From Brugia malayi (Eukaryota; Nematoda; Chromadorea; Rhabditida; Onchocercidae): a stretch of 64,000 nucleotides of DNA. A program made the position numbers and the translations under genes. A model generated the notes under the pieces. That model was not told the origin of the DNA. It saw nothing but the letters and a program-made list of their open reading frames with translations, and ran no database searches. Location of the stretch: contig NW_025062479.1 in the NCBI RefSeq assembly GCF_000002995.4, positions 15,000,721 through 15,064,720 on the forward strand. The letters run 5' to 3'. Numbering within the stretch: position 1 is the first letter of the stretch; every line of letters starts with the position of its first letter. Below, one piece after another: positions 27,668 to 39,478 of the stretch.

Positions 27668-30588
27668 TGAGGTCAACTAAATAAGAGCCAATAATTGTAA
27701 ACGATTTAACTGGAGACAAATTCCAACATATATTTTTTGTTAACAAACTGTAATAATGCAAATAAGCTCAGTTATAATTAAAAAATGAATGTTGGATAAA
27801 TGTTTTCAATGTGAGATTGAAATATGTGTCTAAGGAATGTATAAATGAGACAATTTATAATTCTTTGAATTTAATATTTTATTTCTAGGAAAATATGCCT
27901 TAATATAAATGTTATAGTAGAAAACATCGCATTTAAAAGATTATTTATCTCAAATATTATCTTAAAAAGAAAAAGAAAAGGGAGAAATTATGGTTTCAAA
28001 AAAGTTATTGGAAAACTAATCACTAATTCATCTTTTTATTAATTTCAATAATTTATATTTTATAATCACAAATTTCCATTGATCCAATTCTCATTCCATT
28101 ATTTGCCATCATACAATTGTTTTGTTGTATCAAATTGAAAGGAATATTATTCATCTCAAATATTAGCTTAAAAAGAAATAGCTGTGACAAAATTTATCGC
28201 AGTGTTATCATTCAAAGGTCATTCGGGTCGAAAAGCAATGGAAATACTTCACAGCTATTTTTGTTCAAAAAATTTCATTTTGCTGGCGCTATTATCAGTG
28301 GAAGAGCGTTTGCTTCCCATCTATTTGTATGGACATTGTGCGCATATGGACAGACAGACACACATACGCGTGCAGACATAAATAGCTTCCATATGTGAAA
28401 GCCAACTTGAAAAAGTTGAGATAAGGGAAATGAAATTTTTGAAATTTAAATTTGTGGGTGAGTCTTATAACGAATCAAGCATACTGTATCGCGTGGAAGA
28501 GAAGGCGCTAGGATGGGAAATGATCGAGGAGCAGCGGGAAATTTGAGATCAAACGGGTAGATAGGTTGATTTGTTGTAGATGTTCGATTTGGGTGAAATA
28601 GAACTAATAGCATAATTAGTTGATTATTTTTCCATCCATAAGGGTTAGTTCCTAATTTATTTATCTGTTTTTTTTCTCTCTGATATAATCGAAGCATTGC
28701 GCAGGAATGTGTCACACTTTTTTTCGATAAATTGCCTTAAATTTACCTATTTTAATCTAATTATACCAATTACCCAATATTTACTCATCTGTTTCATCTT
28801 CTATCTTTTTTTCTTTCGATTATTAAATGGTTCGAATTCTGCTAATTTTAATGTTTATACTTCGTTCATAGATCAAAAAATAAACGGAATTTGTAGTGAA
28901 AAGAGTAAATGATCTTTCTAGACAGGAAAACTCGTGGATTAAGTATAAACAGTTGGATAAGTTGTGAAAAAAGCTTCGAATAATCATTCTTACAGTGATT
29001 GGATTTAAAATATGATCATCAGTAATAATTGTCTTGAAATTACCATGAATATTAAAATTCTGCCTGAAACAATTTGATTATTATAAGGGCAAGCTATATG
29101 CATTAGTACCTTTTTATTTCTGAGTTGTGTTCTCGAAGTTATTAATGATTACCATATTTTAAGTCTTATGATTGGTATGCAAAATGGTTAGATTTAGAGT
29201 TTTTCTTTTTTATCGAAATTTCTTTCCTATATTGCGTACTCAATTCTTCATTATTGTTAATCCATTATTGTTTTAAATGTTTATCAGTTTCTTGTTTCTT
29301 CCTAACAGTAATATCTTTTTTTTTTTAAATATAATTTTATCGTTATTTTTTCTTGACCGCCACTGCTTTGTCCATTGATACATTTTTTGCTTCATGATGT
29401 TTGCTTCAATTTCATTTCAAAATTTCACTATATTCCCACCCATTATTCCCTCCTGTTTCCTAGACTAAAACTGCCACTACTACCGATCTTCCAAATCGAT
29501 CGATCAGTTTGAAATGATGATTCCATCAATTAACTGTCTTCGTTCGGTCATCGAAAAGCGCGCTAAGCAATACAATTAATTGCTTCGAATCTTCCAGACA
29601 GGAGGAAAAAAAAGGAAACCACTCCGCTTCCCCAAAAATCTTTTCCAGGTGAATGGCGGGTAAATTTTGCGAAGCTATTAAAAAAGGGGAAAAAAATATT
29701 CTGGGGAAAGCTATTGTGAGAGAATGAGATCTTCGATTTATCACTACGTCTAACATATTTCAATCATGTGGATTACATAAGTTCTTATTTAAATTTACAT
29801 GATTATTTTAAAAAATCGTTTACTTTATAAGTTATTTAAATTATTAAATTTAAAAATTTTTTACTGTCAACTAAAAATTATTGAGGGTTTTTTTTTCACT
29901 GCATTGATAAGTTTTATTATTTAATAGATGTTAAAGAATTCAAAAGCATGGGTCTTGACGTATTTTCTCATTTTCCTCCCCTACTAATACCATTTGCAAT
30001 TGTGCGGAGCTTTAAATCATTATTAGAAATGGAATAAATTAATAATTTAAGTATAAAGTACACAAAAATCACTGGTTAAGAGACAGAAGTTAAGGGAAAA
30101 ATAGAATGTAAAAATTATGTTAATGTTATTTAAAGTATTCAAAGAAATGATCATTGGAAATTTTTAGGCGTAAAACGCTGCGCCTAGTGTAACAACAGTC
30201 GAAAACAGAAAGATGAATGCTTTCATTTGGAGATTTTTCAAAAAGTCCCTCCATTTTTTCTCTTAATGGATAGTTCATTAACTTAGGAAAGGTTAATCTT
30301 CAATATTTCAGACTGCGGAGGGCTAACTCTACTGAATTTTACTACTAACACTGAACTCCAGCTTTTTATTGGATATTGATTGATCGTCGGGTGATTTTCG
30401 AGGTAAATTTTCTTAATTGGGAAAAGCTAAGACGACCTAATGTTGTCAGCATCAATAACTTTTACAGCTTATGATTTGCGAAAATTTCGCTTCATATTTT
30501 AGCCTTTTTTAGCAATTTCTTACTTTATTAACCGCGGAACGGGGGAAGGAGACAAAAACTAAATCGAGTTTTTTTAGGATATATCGAA
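27668..30588. other. Intergenic region upstream of cyclin B3
   Basis: No gene recognised. Short open frames at 28117-28715 are mixed-composition but show no splice-consistent homology. A small hairpin (TAGGCG..CGCCTA with an inner GCGT..ACGC) lies at about 30167-30187. The last kilobase presumably contains the cyclin B3 promoter. Confidence 0.5.
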
Positions 30589-32790
30589 ATGATTCCGGCT
30601 AATTCTAAACGGAATATTAACCCGACACATAGTGACATTAAAAATGCTTTGCCGAGAAAAAATAAACGGACGGGATTGACCGATTTGAGCAATGTAAGTT
30701 TTACCATTCTACTATGAAAGGTCTTCATTTCATTCCTTAATTTGATGTGTTCCAGGCCATCAGCTCAACTTTACATATTAGTTCAAAAGTCAGCGAAAAT
30801 ATTGAAAAGCAGAATATCGAAAAGCCCAGGAGAGTGCAACCCGTTGTACGAGCTAAGTCTGAAGAGAGAAAATCCGTGCGGTATATTTAAATGTTTGATA
30901 TCGTTGTCACTTTATGAATATAACTTTATATCATTGGTATAGTTGTTTTAGTACCAGAAAATAGTACCGAGATTAGCTGGTAATGGTAAGATCAAAGGAC
31001 CTAATTTAACATAAAGAGTACTTTCTAGCATTTTTAAATTGTTTCAGTTTCAATGAAGCAAAGTATGAATCTGATTCGGAAGCCTCCAAACATTTGGATT
31101 TAACAGTGAGTGTTGAGTAATTTAGTATTCATAAATGGAAATTCTTCTAAACTAGATTACATCACAACATCTAAAAGTAATGTGCAGAAGTGAACAAGGA
31201 ATTTCAGATCTGGATGGATCCATGTCCGGAATTTGATTATGATGCTACTAATCTTGGTGATCCGTTCCAAGCTCCGGAGTACGCAATGGACATCTTCAAT
31301 TACTACCATCATCGAGAAGTAGCTTTTTTTTTCTGAATATGCGTTTGCGATACAAAGCATTGTGCTTCTACAACAATCATGTATGTTTGCATTCCGTAGA
31401 TAATTTTGTAAGCTAGATTTCAAGTATTTCTTTTCAGCTAAAGTTTCGTGCTTTTGATTATCTATGCAGACATCCGTTACTGAAGAAAATCCGTCGTGCA
31501 AAAGTTGTTGATTGGTTTGTGCGGTGTCAAGAAGATTTTGAGGTCAATCATGAAGTGCTGTATCATACTGTCAAATTGTTTGATCTCTATATGTGCGCTA
31601 CCAACAATATGGAACAATTTGATTATATCGGAGCAGCTGCAATGATTGTTGCAGCGAAATTAGATGTATGTTGATTTGGGAATTAATTCTCTCTTTTTTC
31701 TCGTTTTTAATTCATCAACAGCTTAATATATGAATACTATTCAATTTTAATTTGTTTTAGACTCAAATGCTGGGATTAAAAATGAACTGAGTTTTGCTTC
31801 AGTATAATAGTCATTGTAGAGAAACTAAGTTATATATTCGTATTGTTAATATTAAGCTCTATGTTTTAGATTTTATTGGTCTTCGAGTGTTTTCATAACA
31901 CATAAAGTTTTTTTTTTTTTTTTTTTCATCGTTAATGTCTAATTTCAGCAGCAAGGTCCACCTCTTCCCGATGATTTCATAAATCTTCCTGTCACTGACA
32001 GAGTCAAAAAAGTCAACAATTACGAACGGCGAATTTTAACTGCACTCAACTGCGATGTCAATTTTCCCCTTTCATATCGTTTTTTGCGACGTTATTCTCG
32101 TACTGGAGGTTTGGACATGCAAACACTCACAGTGGCACGTTATGTGCTGGAAACATCACTGCTTTTCTATGAATTTATTTGTGTTCCAGACAGTTTAATG
32201 GCTGCCGCAGCTTTACTTCTGTCTATGAGGATGATACGAGCTGGAGAATGGGTATATTTGTTTCCTAAAAGTCTTTTTTTTTCCAAGTTGCATAATAAAA
32301 CCTCACATGTCACAATGGACCTATATTTAGAAACAATGAGCTTTATAAAGATGATGTTAACTTATTTCCAGTCAACAAGGTTGATCAAATATTCTGGTTA
32401 TAAATTGGAGCATGTAGAGCCGCTTATGTGGCGCTTAAATCATATGATGAGGATGCGTTCAAAAGTCTATCCAGCATGCATAAGCATAGAGGAGAAATAT
32501 AGCCATCCGTATGTTCATATTTCACTTTTGCAAGTTGAATCGAAAAAGTGTTAACAAAACTTTCTTAACTCCCCGTTGCTTCGCATTCATCATTTTATTA
32601 CGGCAATAAAGATTACCACGTAATATTTTTCAGGATTTTCTACAGTGCTGCCGACATACAACTCCTCCCGGATAAGCGTCCACGTAATGAACCAGTTGGA
32701 CCACCTGTAGGTCTCGGTTTCGAAACTGTAGAACACGAACCAGTTGGACCACCTGTAGATCTCGGTTTCGAAACTATAGAACTTGTTTGA
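30589..32790 (+). CDS. cyb-3: Cyclin B3 (8 exons)
   Basis: Exons: 30589-30693, 30756-30880, 31048-31105, 31208-31318, 31438-31665, 31949-32251, 32372-32508, 32634-32790 (1224 nt, 407 aa; C. elegans CYB-3 is of similar size). Cyclin B3 activates CDK1 for mitosis and meiosis. A textbook destruction box, RTGLTDLSN, lies at residues 27-35. The cyclin box begins DPFQAPEYAMDIFNYY, with KVVDWFVRCQEDFEVNHEVL and AAAMIVAAKLD. The second fold has YRFLRRYSRTGGLDMQTLT; the FLRRY element and linker favour B3 over cyclins A, B1 and B2. Just before the ATG, TTTTTTTTAG (ending 30577) looks like a trans-splice acceptor. Odd: the C-terminus carries two copies of a 16-residue repeat (residues ~374-405). The neighbour downstream is another cyclin-fold gene on the opposite strand. 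Confidence 0.92.
32689..32784 (+). repeat. 48-bp in-frame tandem duplication in the last cyclin B3 exon
   Basis: Two 48-bp units (32689-32736 and 32737-32784) encode EPVGPPVGLGFETVEH and EPVGPPVDLGFETIEL. Only a few substitutions separate them, so the duplication is fairly recent. The stop codon follows two codons later. Confidence 0.95.
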
Positions 32791-33536
32791 GGTGCCCGAG
32801 TAATTTAATGGTTGAGAAGGGTAGGAATAGAGAGAAGACAAATCACGATTATCTTCTCGTAAATATGGCCATAATTGTTCTAGAATGTACTACCAAAATC
32901 CAGAAACGAACTAGATCATCTGATGAAGAAATAAAACGTCGTGAAGTGCTGCAATTTTGAAAAATCCGACAAATCTTTCCCAAGGGAAAATTAACATTGA
33001 TACTGGAACAGGTAACAATATTTTTAGTTATTAATGAAATGGTTCGATTCATCCCTGGATTCTGATGGTATGTTTTAGGGTAGCTGTGATCATATTCCTG
33101 CAAATTATCCTTTATTTACTTCATTTTGTTTCAATTTTTATCCAGTATCATTCTCTGCTTCCCAGTTATGCCATAGATACATTTATTAACTGTTGTTACA
33201 AACTATAATTTTTCTACATCCTCTCTCTATTACTATAGCTGCAGTATATCACTATCCTTCTTTTCAAAAAAAGCCAATTATTAAGTCTAGAGTTCAACAA
33301 AATAAAGCGTTGTTAATATCTTGCATCTGACATTTACAATTTGAATATTTGAATTTGAGTCCCTGAATATGAATTTCATAGCTAATGCTGATCTGCTACA
33401 TATTTTTGGGATGAATTGTTTTCCCACTTCATGGACATTACTAATCAAATATAGAAATTGGCAAGTGGAGAACACATAATATACATCACTGACGAGTGGA
33501 AGTATCAACGTCAACTTTGCAAAGCTTCGAAGTATA
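32791..33536. other. Convergent 3' region between cyclin B3 and cosa-1
   Basis: About 750 bp separates the two stop codons. A 23-residue open frame after a CTAG acceptor-like site (32880-32960, reading KIQKRTRSSDEEIKRRE) was seen but has no partner exon. No clear poly(A) signal pair. Confidence 0.5.
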
Positions 33537-36500
33537 TCAAATTTGAATAATGCTTGTGGCAGTAATTGATCCTTGCTGGCTAATGACGCATTCAATTATG
33601 GCGACACTCATGTCTGTTATATCAGCTATTGGAATATTGCTTAGGCGGTGTAAATCGTTTGTAACCTGCAAAGTTTTGACTTGGTTCATCACTGGATATA
33701 AGGAACGAGTTTTGAAAAGGCTCTATAGCGGTTTTATTTCGGGAACTGAAAATTAGGACTTACTTCATCAGCTACTTGCATTCCATCGATGCAACAGGCA
33801 GCAGTCACAATTACTCCACATGCTAACAAGAACCAGTCTGCTTGCACGCGACACATTTGTTCACTAAAATTATGAGAACATTTTTGCCCGAACTTTTGGC
33901 ACTGCAGAAGTTAAGGTCATCTTTTGTTTTGAATTGGTCTCATAAGGCGCTTGTATAAAAGATAAGTTGATTTGAGGACATTGTAAAGCTCAGGAATACT
34001 AACACTAGATTATGTTGGAGAAGGATGAAATTCAAGGCAGTGTTAGCTAAATAGCTAAAATTGCCTGCTAAACTTATAAGTTTGTCTTAATAAAATGCCG
34101 GTTATTTCTGGAAAAGTAGCAGTTTTTTGAGTTCATCTAATGTCACAGAAAATTGCAAAGTTCCAAGTCATGATGGGTCGTTGTTACATGTTCATCCTGT
34201 AACAAATATAATTTTTGAGGAAGGATGGAAATACTTTAGAAAAAAAAACCGCGTAATGATTTCTGCTGAAGGACCCAGTACATTGCACATCATTCGGTTA
34301 TACACATCGTTCCAATGAATGAAGACGCAATCCAACACTAGCAAGATATAATGCCAATAATCACTTGCTTCAACATTTTGTCTCCATTTCGTTTCTACAA
34401 CTATAGCAGTAACTTAGTAGCATTGCCTTAATCGTTCCTTACAGTATCTCCTCGTAAAAGATGATGACAACTTTTGAAGTCTCCCTTTTAAAATTAGTCC
34501 TTCTACGGAATAAGTCCAGCTCCTAATTAAAATAACCAAACAGTATAATGAATTCTGCGTAACGATAGATAAAATTTTAGCAGGGCCGAGATATAATAAA
34601 ACTTTGATTCGGTTATCTAACAATTATTTGACAAGATTTCACTGCTTGGCAAAATTTAATAAATGTGAGGTAGATTTCGAATTTCGAACTTACTAAGAAT
34701 TTTAAATAGCGATTCAATGTAAACAAGTGGGGTGCAGTGATAGGCAGGTTCCCAATCAATCATCGATAAGACGCGTAATTCAGACCGCACAACGGATTCT
34801 TCCGTATAAGCAAATCCCAATGTTTTCAGACATAATTTTACAGTCTGAACTGACAAGCTCTATAAAAAATAAAAAACATGTAAGGAGGTAACTGTATGAT
34901 TGATAATTTAACATTCTCCTAAAAATTCTTTTCCAAATAATTTCATGTAAACGACTTACTAACTGTGCCATAAAACTGTAACTGAGTCATCTTTAGACAA
35001 ATAGCTTTCTCCAACTAAAAACTATACACTGTCACAAACAATACCACGGCTAAACGTAGATGGGCCATGGTAATGAATGGTGATCCCGTTATTAGACTCT
35101 CAAAATAACGCTTCCACAATTCTCCAATCTAATACGGTTCATCAAATTTGTGCGTCCAGAAATATCGGTTTTGATCGAGAGATTTAATTAACTTTCTGTA
35201 TATTGAGCCACAGCATTACAAAGTATCCTTTTTAGAAACAAGCAATTTCTGCTTTCATTATTTCGAATTTTAAAGGTAAAATTCATCATAATATTTACTT
35301 CATTATAATTGTGCATTTTAGAGGCAATTTGAATTGATGAAAGCATTCGTAGCGTTGTTTGACGTGACAACGTCGCTTCGATTTGATTCCATTCATAATA
35401 TTTCTTCCGATCTGATTGTTTCGAGTTATACACACTTTCATGCAAGCGACTAACTAACTGTACCATAAAACTACAAGTAATTTGATTCTTGTAGTTTTAT
35501 AACATAGAAAGACAAATAGGTTATTTGTCGCAACAAACTATTTCACTACAACTGATAAAATATTACTATCGTAGTAATAATGATACGGTTTATTCATATT
35601 TTAATAAAATAGACGAGATTGCTAATGATGAATTAAATTATTTCATTGTTGTAATTAACGTTGGAAAAAGAATTACTAAAATATAGTAAACATAGAAATT
35701 TAGTAATCCTCAAATATTCTTCTCTTTCTCTTTTACTCATAAATGTGAAAAAGAAATAAACAAAATATTTTGCTTACTTATCAAATATTAAAAGTGCACT
35801 GTATTTCACTTCTTGTGGTAAACGAAGTCTTGTGCAAGCAGTAAAAATATATTCAGCGGAACGAGGTGTATGAAATACATGACTCCACTCATTCTGCAAG
35901 TATAATTATGAAAATTGTCGCATAAAAAAAAAAGGTTTTAAATAGTCGAAATTCTGTACAAGGATCTTACATGGAAAGTTTGACAAACCTTTCATCTAGC
36001 TATATATTCGATTTCAAATTCATGAAGTGAAATAGAGCTTTCAACAAAAATAAAAAGTTTTCCTAAATTTTTTCAACTTAGATTTGAACATCGAAAAATG
36101 CGCATAAAGTATGAATTTGTTTTGAATGATTCCAAACTAATCATTTATTAAATTTCTAATAAATAAATCTACAGATCATACAGATCAGAAAATTACAGCA
36201 TCACTAATTCGTCGGCTATTTTCGGCAGCTAGTACACTAATCCAATCGTTATGCATATCTTGTGGAAGACAAGCAGTTCGATCCAAAAAATCTGGGTCCA
36301 GTATGCGGGGAACCTACAATTTTCTTAATCTTTTGCTTAACATTTTGTGATGAGATATAAATCAATTTTCATACATCAAATAAGTTCCGTCAATCCATAT
36401 AGCATGCATTCCTTTTATTCATAATAATTGTAAAGACTTTCAAATATTCTGCAAGATTTAAAAAAAAAAAAGAATTTTAACATATATATGAAGAAAACGA

Positions 36501-36650
36501 AATGAAATAAAAAAAATCCACCAAATTATATCATCCCTTTTTTATGTGTTATTCCTTATAAATTCTTAACGATTTCCATACCTGATCCGTTTCATCGTTA
36601 TTTTTTCCTTTTTTCGATTCTGTCATAATAGCTGAAGCCATCAATAACAT
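33537..36650 (-). CDS. cosa-1: CNTD1/COSA-1 homologue, cyclin-like crossover factor
   Basis: Exons: 36650-36582, 36313-36197, 35893-35778, 35470-35299, 34859-34694, a short uncertain piece, 34522-34443, 33863-33764, 33665-33537. CNTD1 and C. elegans COSA-1 mark and promote meiotic crossover sites at late recombination nodules. Matches to CNTD1 along the length include RSAEYIFTACTRLRLPQEVKYSALLIFDN, TLRMLSSIQIASKMHN, LKTLGFAYTEESVVRSELRVL followed by PLVYIESLFKIL, VVIIFYEEILEQM, ADWFLLACGVIVTAA and QVADEVTNDLHRLSNIPIADI. Total is about 320 residues (human 330). The donor at 34694 leaves phase 1 while the next conserved exon needs phase 0, so a micro-exon (between about 34600 and 34650) or a small indel is implied. 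Intron 4 contains a copy of the start of exon 4. The cyclin fold is present but strongly diverged. Confidence 0.87.
34941..34983 (-). repeat. Partial copy of cosa-1 exon 4 start inside intron 4 (pseudo-exon)
   Basis: This 43-bp segment matches 35436-35478, the splice acceptor and first ~11 codons of exon 4, at roughly 36 of 43 positions. It would read MAQLVSRLHE against MVQLVSRLHE in the real exon. It keeps a TTACAG acceptor and has gained a GTAAGT donor 16 bases later. Confidence 0.8.
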
Positions 36651-37610
36651 ATAACTTGTAAAATTTTCAAACAGTTCCGTAAGACAACAAAAAGAAGTCG
36701 TTAAAAATCGTTAAAAAATTATATAGACATACTAAAAATTAGTAATAATGGATGGAACAAAGAAAAGAAACGTTAAATTTATGCGTACGTAATATCTAAC
36801 GACTTATTTCTATTATAAGAATTCAATGAAAAATCGATGATGAACTTGCACGTTTATCGGAGGCTATCATTACGTGTATAATCTTTTATGCAATAACAAT
36901 GAAGCGATGAGCGTCTGCATGCACATGTCATATGCTTACGTGCATTTCACCATTTTCTATGTTTGAAATGGATGAGAGATGCGTGTGTTTTTTTAGGCTA
37001 GTACTTGGTTGTGTTATTAATTATGTAGAATTACGTAAGAGATTACGTGAGGGACGTGTGATATTTACATATAGAATTGCGTTATGTGTACATTCAGCCA
37101 TCCATTTCCTACGTTTGAAACGGATGAGAATGCGTGTGTGTTTTTTAGACTAATGATTTATTGTATTATTAGAAGTCATGTGAAAGATTGCGTAAGTCGT
37201 TACGTGATGACTATATTATTTACTTATATAGTTTATAGGTAAAGCGTAACATCCTAAAATAGTACTCAATATTTACAAATTAGAATAATTAATTGCTGCT
37301 TTTATATGTAGACTTTGTTTAACGAAACAAAATAGAATTTTCTTATTAGAATATGTTTAACTTGTGCATTCATCAAAATGGACTTATACTTAATATATGC
37401 CTTTGTATAAAATAAGAATTTAATCAACATATAAGTGAGATATGTATACATTGCCTAACATATGATATATTCCTTTATACATACATTTTTTTATGATGGA
37501 ATTAATTCAAGGCATAAATGAGGTATGGTTATTGACCTCTTCTTTATACTCAAAATGCAAGATAAAATGAAATATGAAACTAATTTTCTTCCTTCAACAT
37601 TTCAGATTTG
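36651..37610. other. Divergent promoter region with imperfect ~152-bp tandem duplication
   Basis: Separates cosa-1 (minus) from the four-pass membrane protein gene (plus). Two diverged copies of a ~150-bp unit lie at about 36935-37075 and 37086-37230, anchored by GTTTGAAATGGATGAGA and GTTTGAAACGGATGAGA, each followed by TGCGTGTGT..TTTTTTAG and later TTACGT-containing motifs. The remainder shows nothing notable. Confidence 0.65.
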
Positions 37611-39478
37611 ATGAATATCTCCTGTCATCGGATGGCAAGTCCCCGTTGTAGAGATGCCATTAACCTAGCTTCGTCAGGCATCACTAAACGAGAACGGCAC
37701 CTCTGGGTTTGTTCACAGATACATTCTCGAGTAAGCTTATTTGATCTTTTTATCTGCTCTTTTTTTTCCTAGCGATTCATTTTTACATTAAAATACACCG
37801 GAACTCATGTTTATAAATAAGTACTGGCAACTGGAAAATTCCACAGTTTGTCTTTGCGTTATCGATTAACTACTAAGGCACTCCGATCCTAATAATCTGA
37901 AAACCGGAACCTGATTGTTAAGTGGTGATATTTACAGGCAGTCTTCTTTATCGTTCAAGTTCTGATGATTCTTTTATCTTTGACAATATTGATGCAAAGT
38001 GTCACTAAATCGTTGTCGGATAGGCTTAATTGGGGGCATATTTTTATCGCTTATGCCACTTTTTTTGGGTTTGTTGTCTTTTTTAAGCTTCGCCGACAAG
38101 TTAAAGCTTTTAATAAGTATCGTTAATTACGTTTGCAAAAGTATGAATAGCTTGATTTGTATGAGTCCTCACAATTTGAGCTAATACATTTCGTCATATT
38201 CGTTCTACTTATCCTTTTCATCACCAGAACTCGAATAATCTTGTTTTTTCCAGAGCTGTTTCTGGGATCTGGGCATTAAAACTTGTGGATAATGAGCATA
38301 AAAAGGGAAGTCGAATAAAAAGACATGCGGTCATTCTTCCCAAATTCATCATTATCCCATCCTACATCGTTCAGGTTTACATAAATTAATATAATCAGGA
38401 AATTTACATTTAAATTAATTTGAATTATATGGGAATTCCAGATCTGTACCAGGAGAGACTTGTAAACCTAATTTTCTGTTAAAATTTTTTTTAAGTTTTT
38501 AAAAACTTTCTGTTTGAGATTGGTCTCATAATTTGGTTCGCATATGGAACTTTATCTTATTTAATAGCGAATGTGTCTTCGTTTATGGAGCAATCGCCTT
38601 TATTTCTGTTTTTTGGTGTTTTGATTCCAATTTTGATTGTATGGCTTATAATTTTGTACATTTTCGCTGCGGAAATTAGTTGCCTTACATACGTAATCAA
38701 TCGTTCTCGTCATTGGCGTCATACACAATATCCACCCTCTTTATTAAATATGTGTGCTTTAAATAATGGTAAATAAATCTTCTTTTTATTATCAACCAAG
38801 TTATCAAAGGTTCATCCTACTGACCTTAACTTGCGAAGTTTTTGGGAATAGTTTTGCACTACACCATTGTACGTTATTATTAACCCTCCTGCTTTTGTTG
38901 AAAATATTAATTTACTGAAATATCATGTTTGATCGTGTAATCTATATGATTAGAATACGATTAGAAAATTTCTTTTCAAAAAATGAATGACAAAGATTTT
39001 AGTTATTTTAAGCAGTAGATTTCAACTTTATTGAAGTTCCAGAGTTATTTGGTTTTTAATATTTTTGAATTGTTTTATAGCTTACACTTTTTGCAGAGAG
39101 ACATCCATTTGAATCATCATCATCAAGAAACCGTAACTGTTATCTTGCTACGAATACTGTACACGAACGTGAACGAATCAAGCCAGCTGAGTTAGTTGTT
39201 ATAGTTAATAGATGAAAATCCTCATTTGTCTCATTCATATTTCTTATTCTTCAGGTTTCATGTTCTTGCTCATAATTATTTTCTACAGAAATTTCATTGG
39301 TTCATGGGAAGCATTCAATAATACAGAAACCAAAATTGAAATAATGCCTCCCATGCATGCAGCAGATGATATGACACCATGTTTCTCGGAATGTCCTCGA
39401 AAGGGTATCTCGATAATTACTTCTCAGCTTGACACTGTTCCAGAGGAATCTTCAAAATCCACAAATTCTTTAGCATAA
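37611..39478 (+). CDS. Unrecognised four-pass membrane protein (6 exons)
   Basis: Exons: 37611-37730, 37938-38116, 38254-38374, 38519-38768, 39097-39190, 39289-39478 (954 nt, 317 aa, all in phase). Four hydrophobic spans: AVFFIVQVLMILLSLTILM (~41-59), HIFIAYATFFGFVVFF (~72-88), IGLIIWFAYGTLSYLIANV (~141-159) and LFLFFGVLIPILIVWLIILY (~167-187). The N-terminus is short, Cys- and Arg-rich; the ~115-residue tail is hydrophilic with a serine run, MPPMHAADDMTPCFSECP and a Glu/Ser-rich end, probably cytoplasmic. TTTCAG at 37600-37605, six bases before the ATG, looks like a trans-splice acceptor. Exon 4's acceptor was chosen as GAG at 38516-38518 because it keeps phase; an earlier AAG is possible. 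The topology resembles many nematode four-pass proteins, but I cannot name the family. Confidence 0.75.

Noticed and set aside
28117..28715. Overlapping open frames on both strands at 28.1-28.7 kb
   Set aside because: No homology, no consistent splice sites; a GACA/CACATACG-like simple repeat accounts for part of it.
32880..32960. Extra cyclin B3 exon (KIQKRTRSSDEEIKRRE frame)
   Set aside because: Lies after an in-frame stop that ends the cyclin repeat; no donor leads into it in phase and no homology supports it.
33037..33056. tRNA-like T-arm (GGTTCGATTC)
   Set aside because: No acceptor, D or anticodon stems could be paired around it on either strand.
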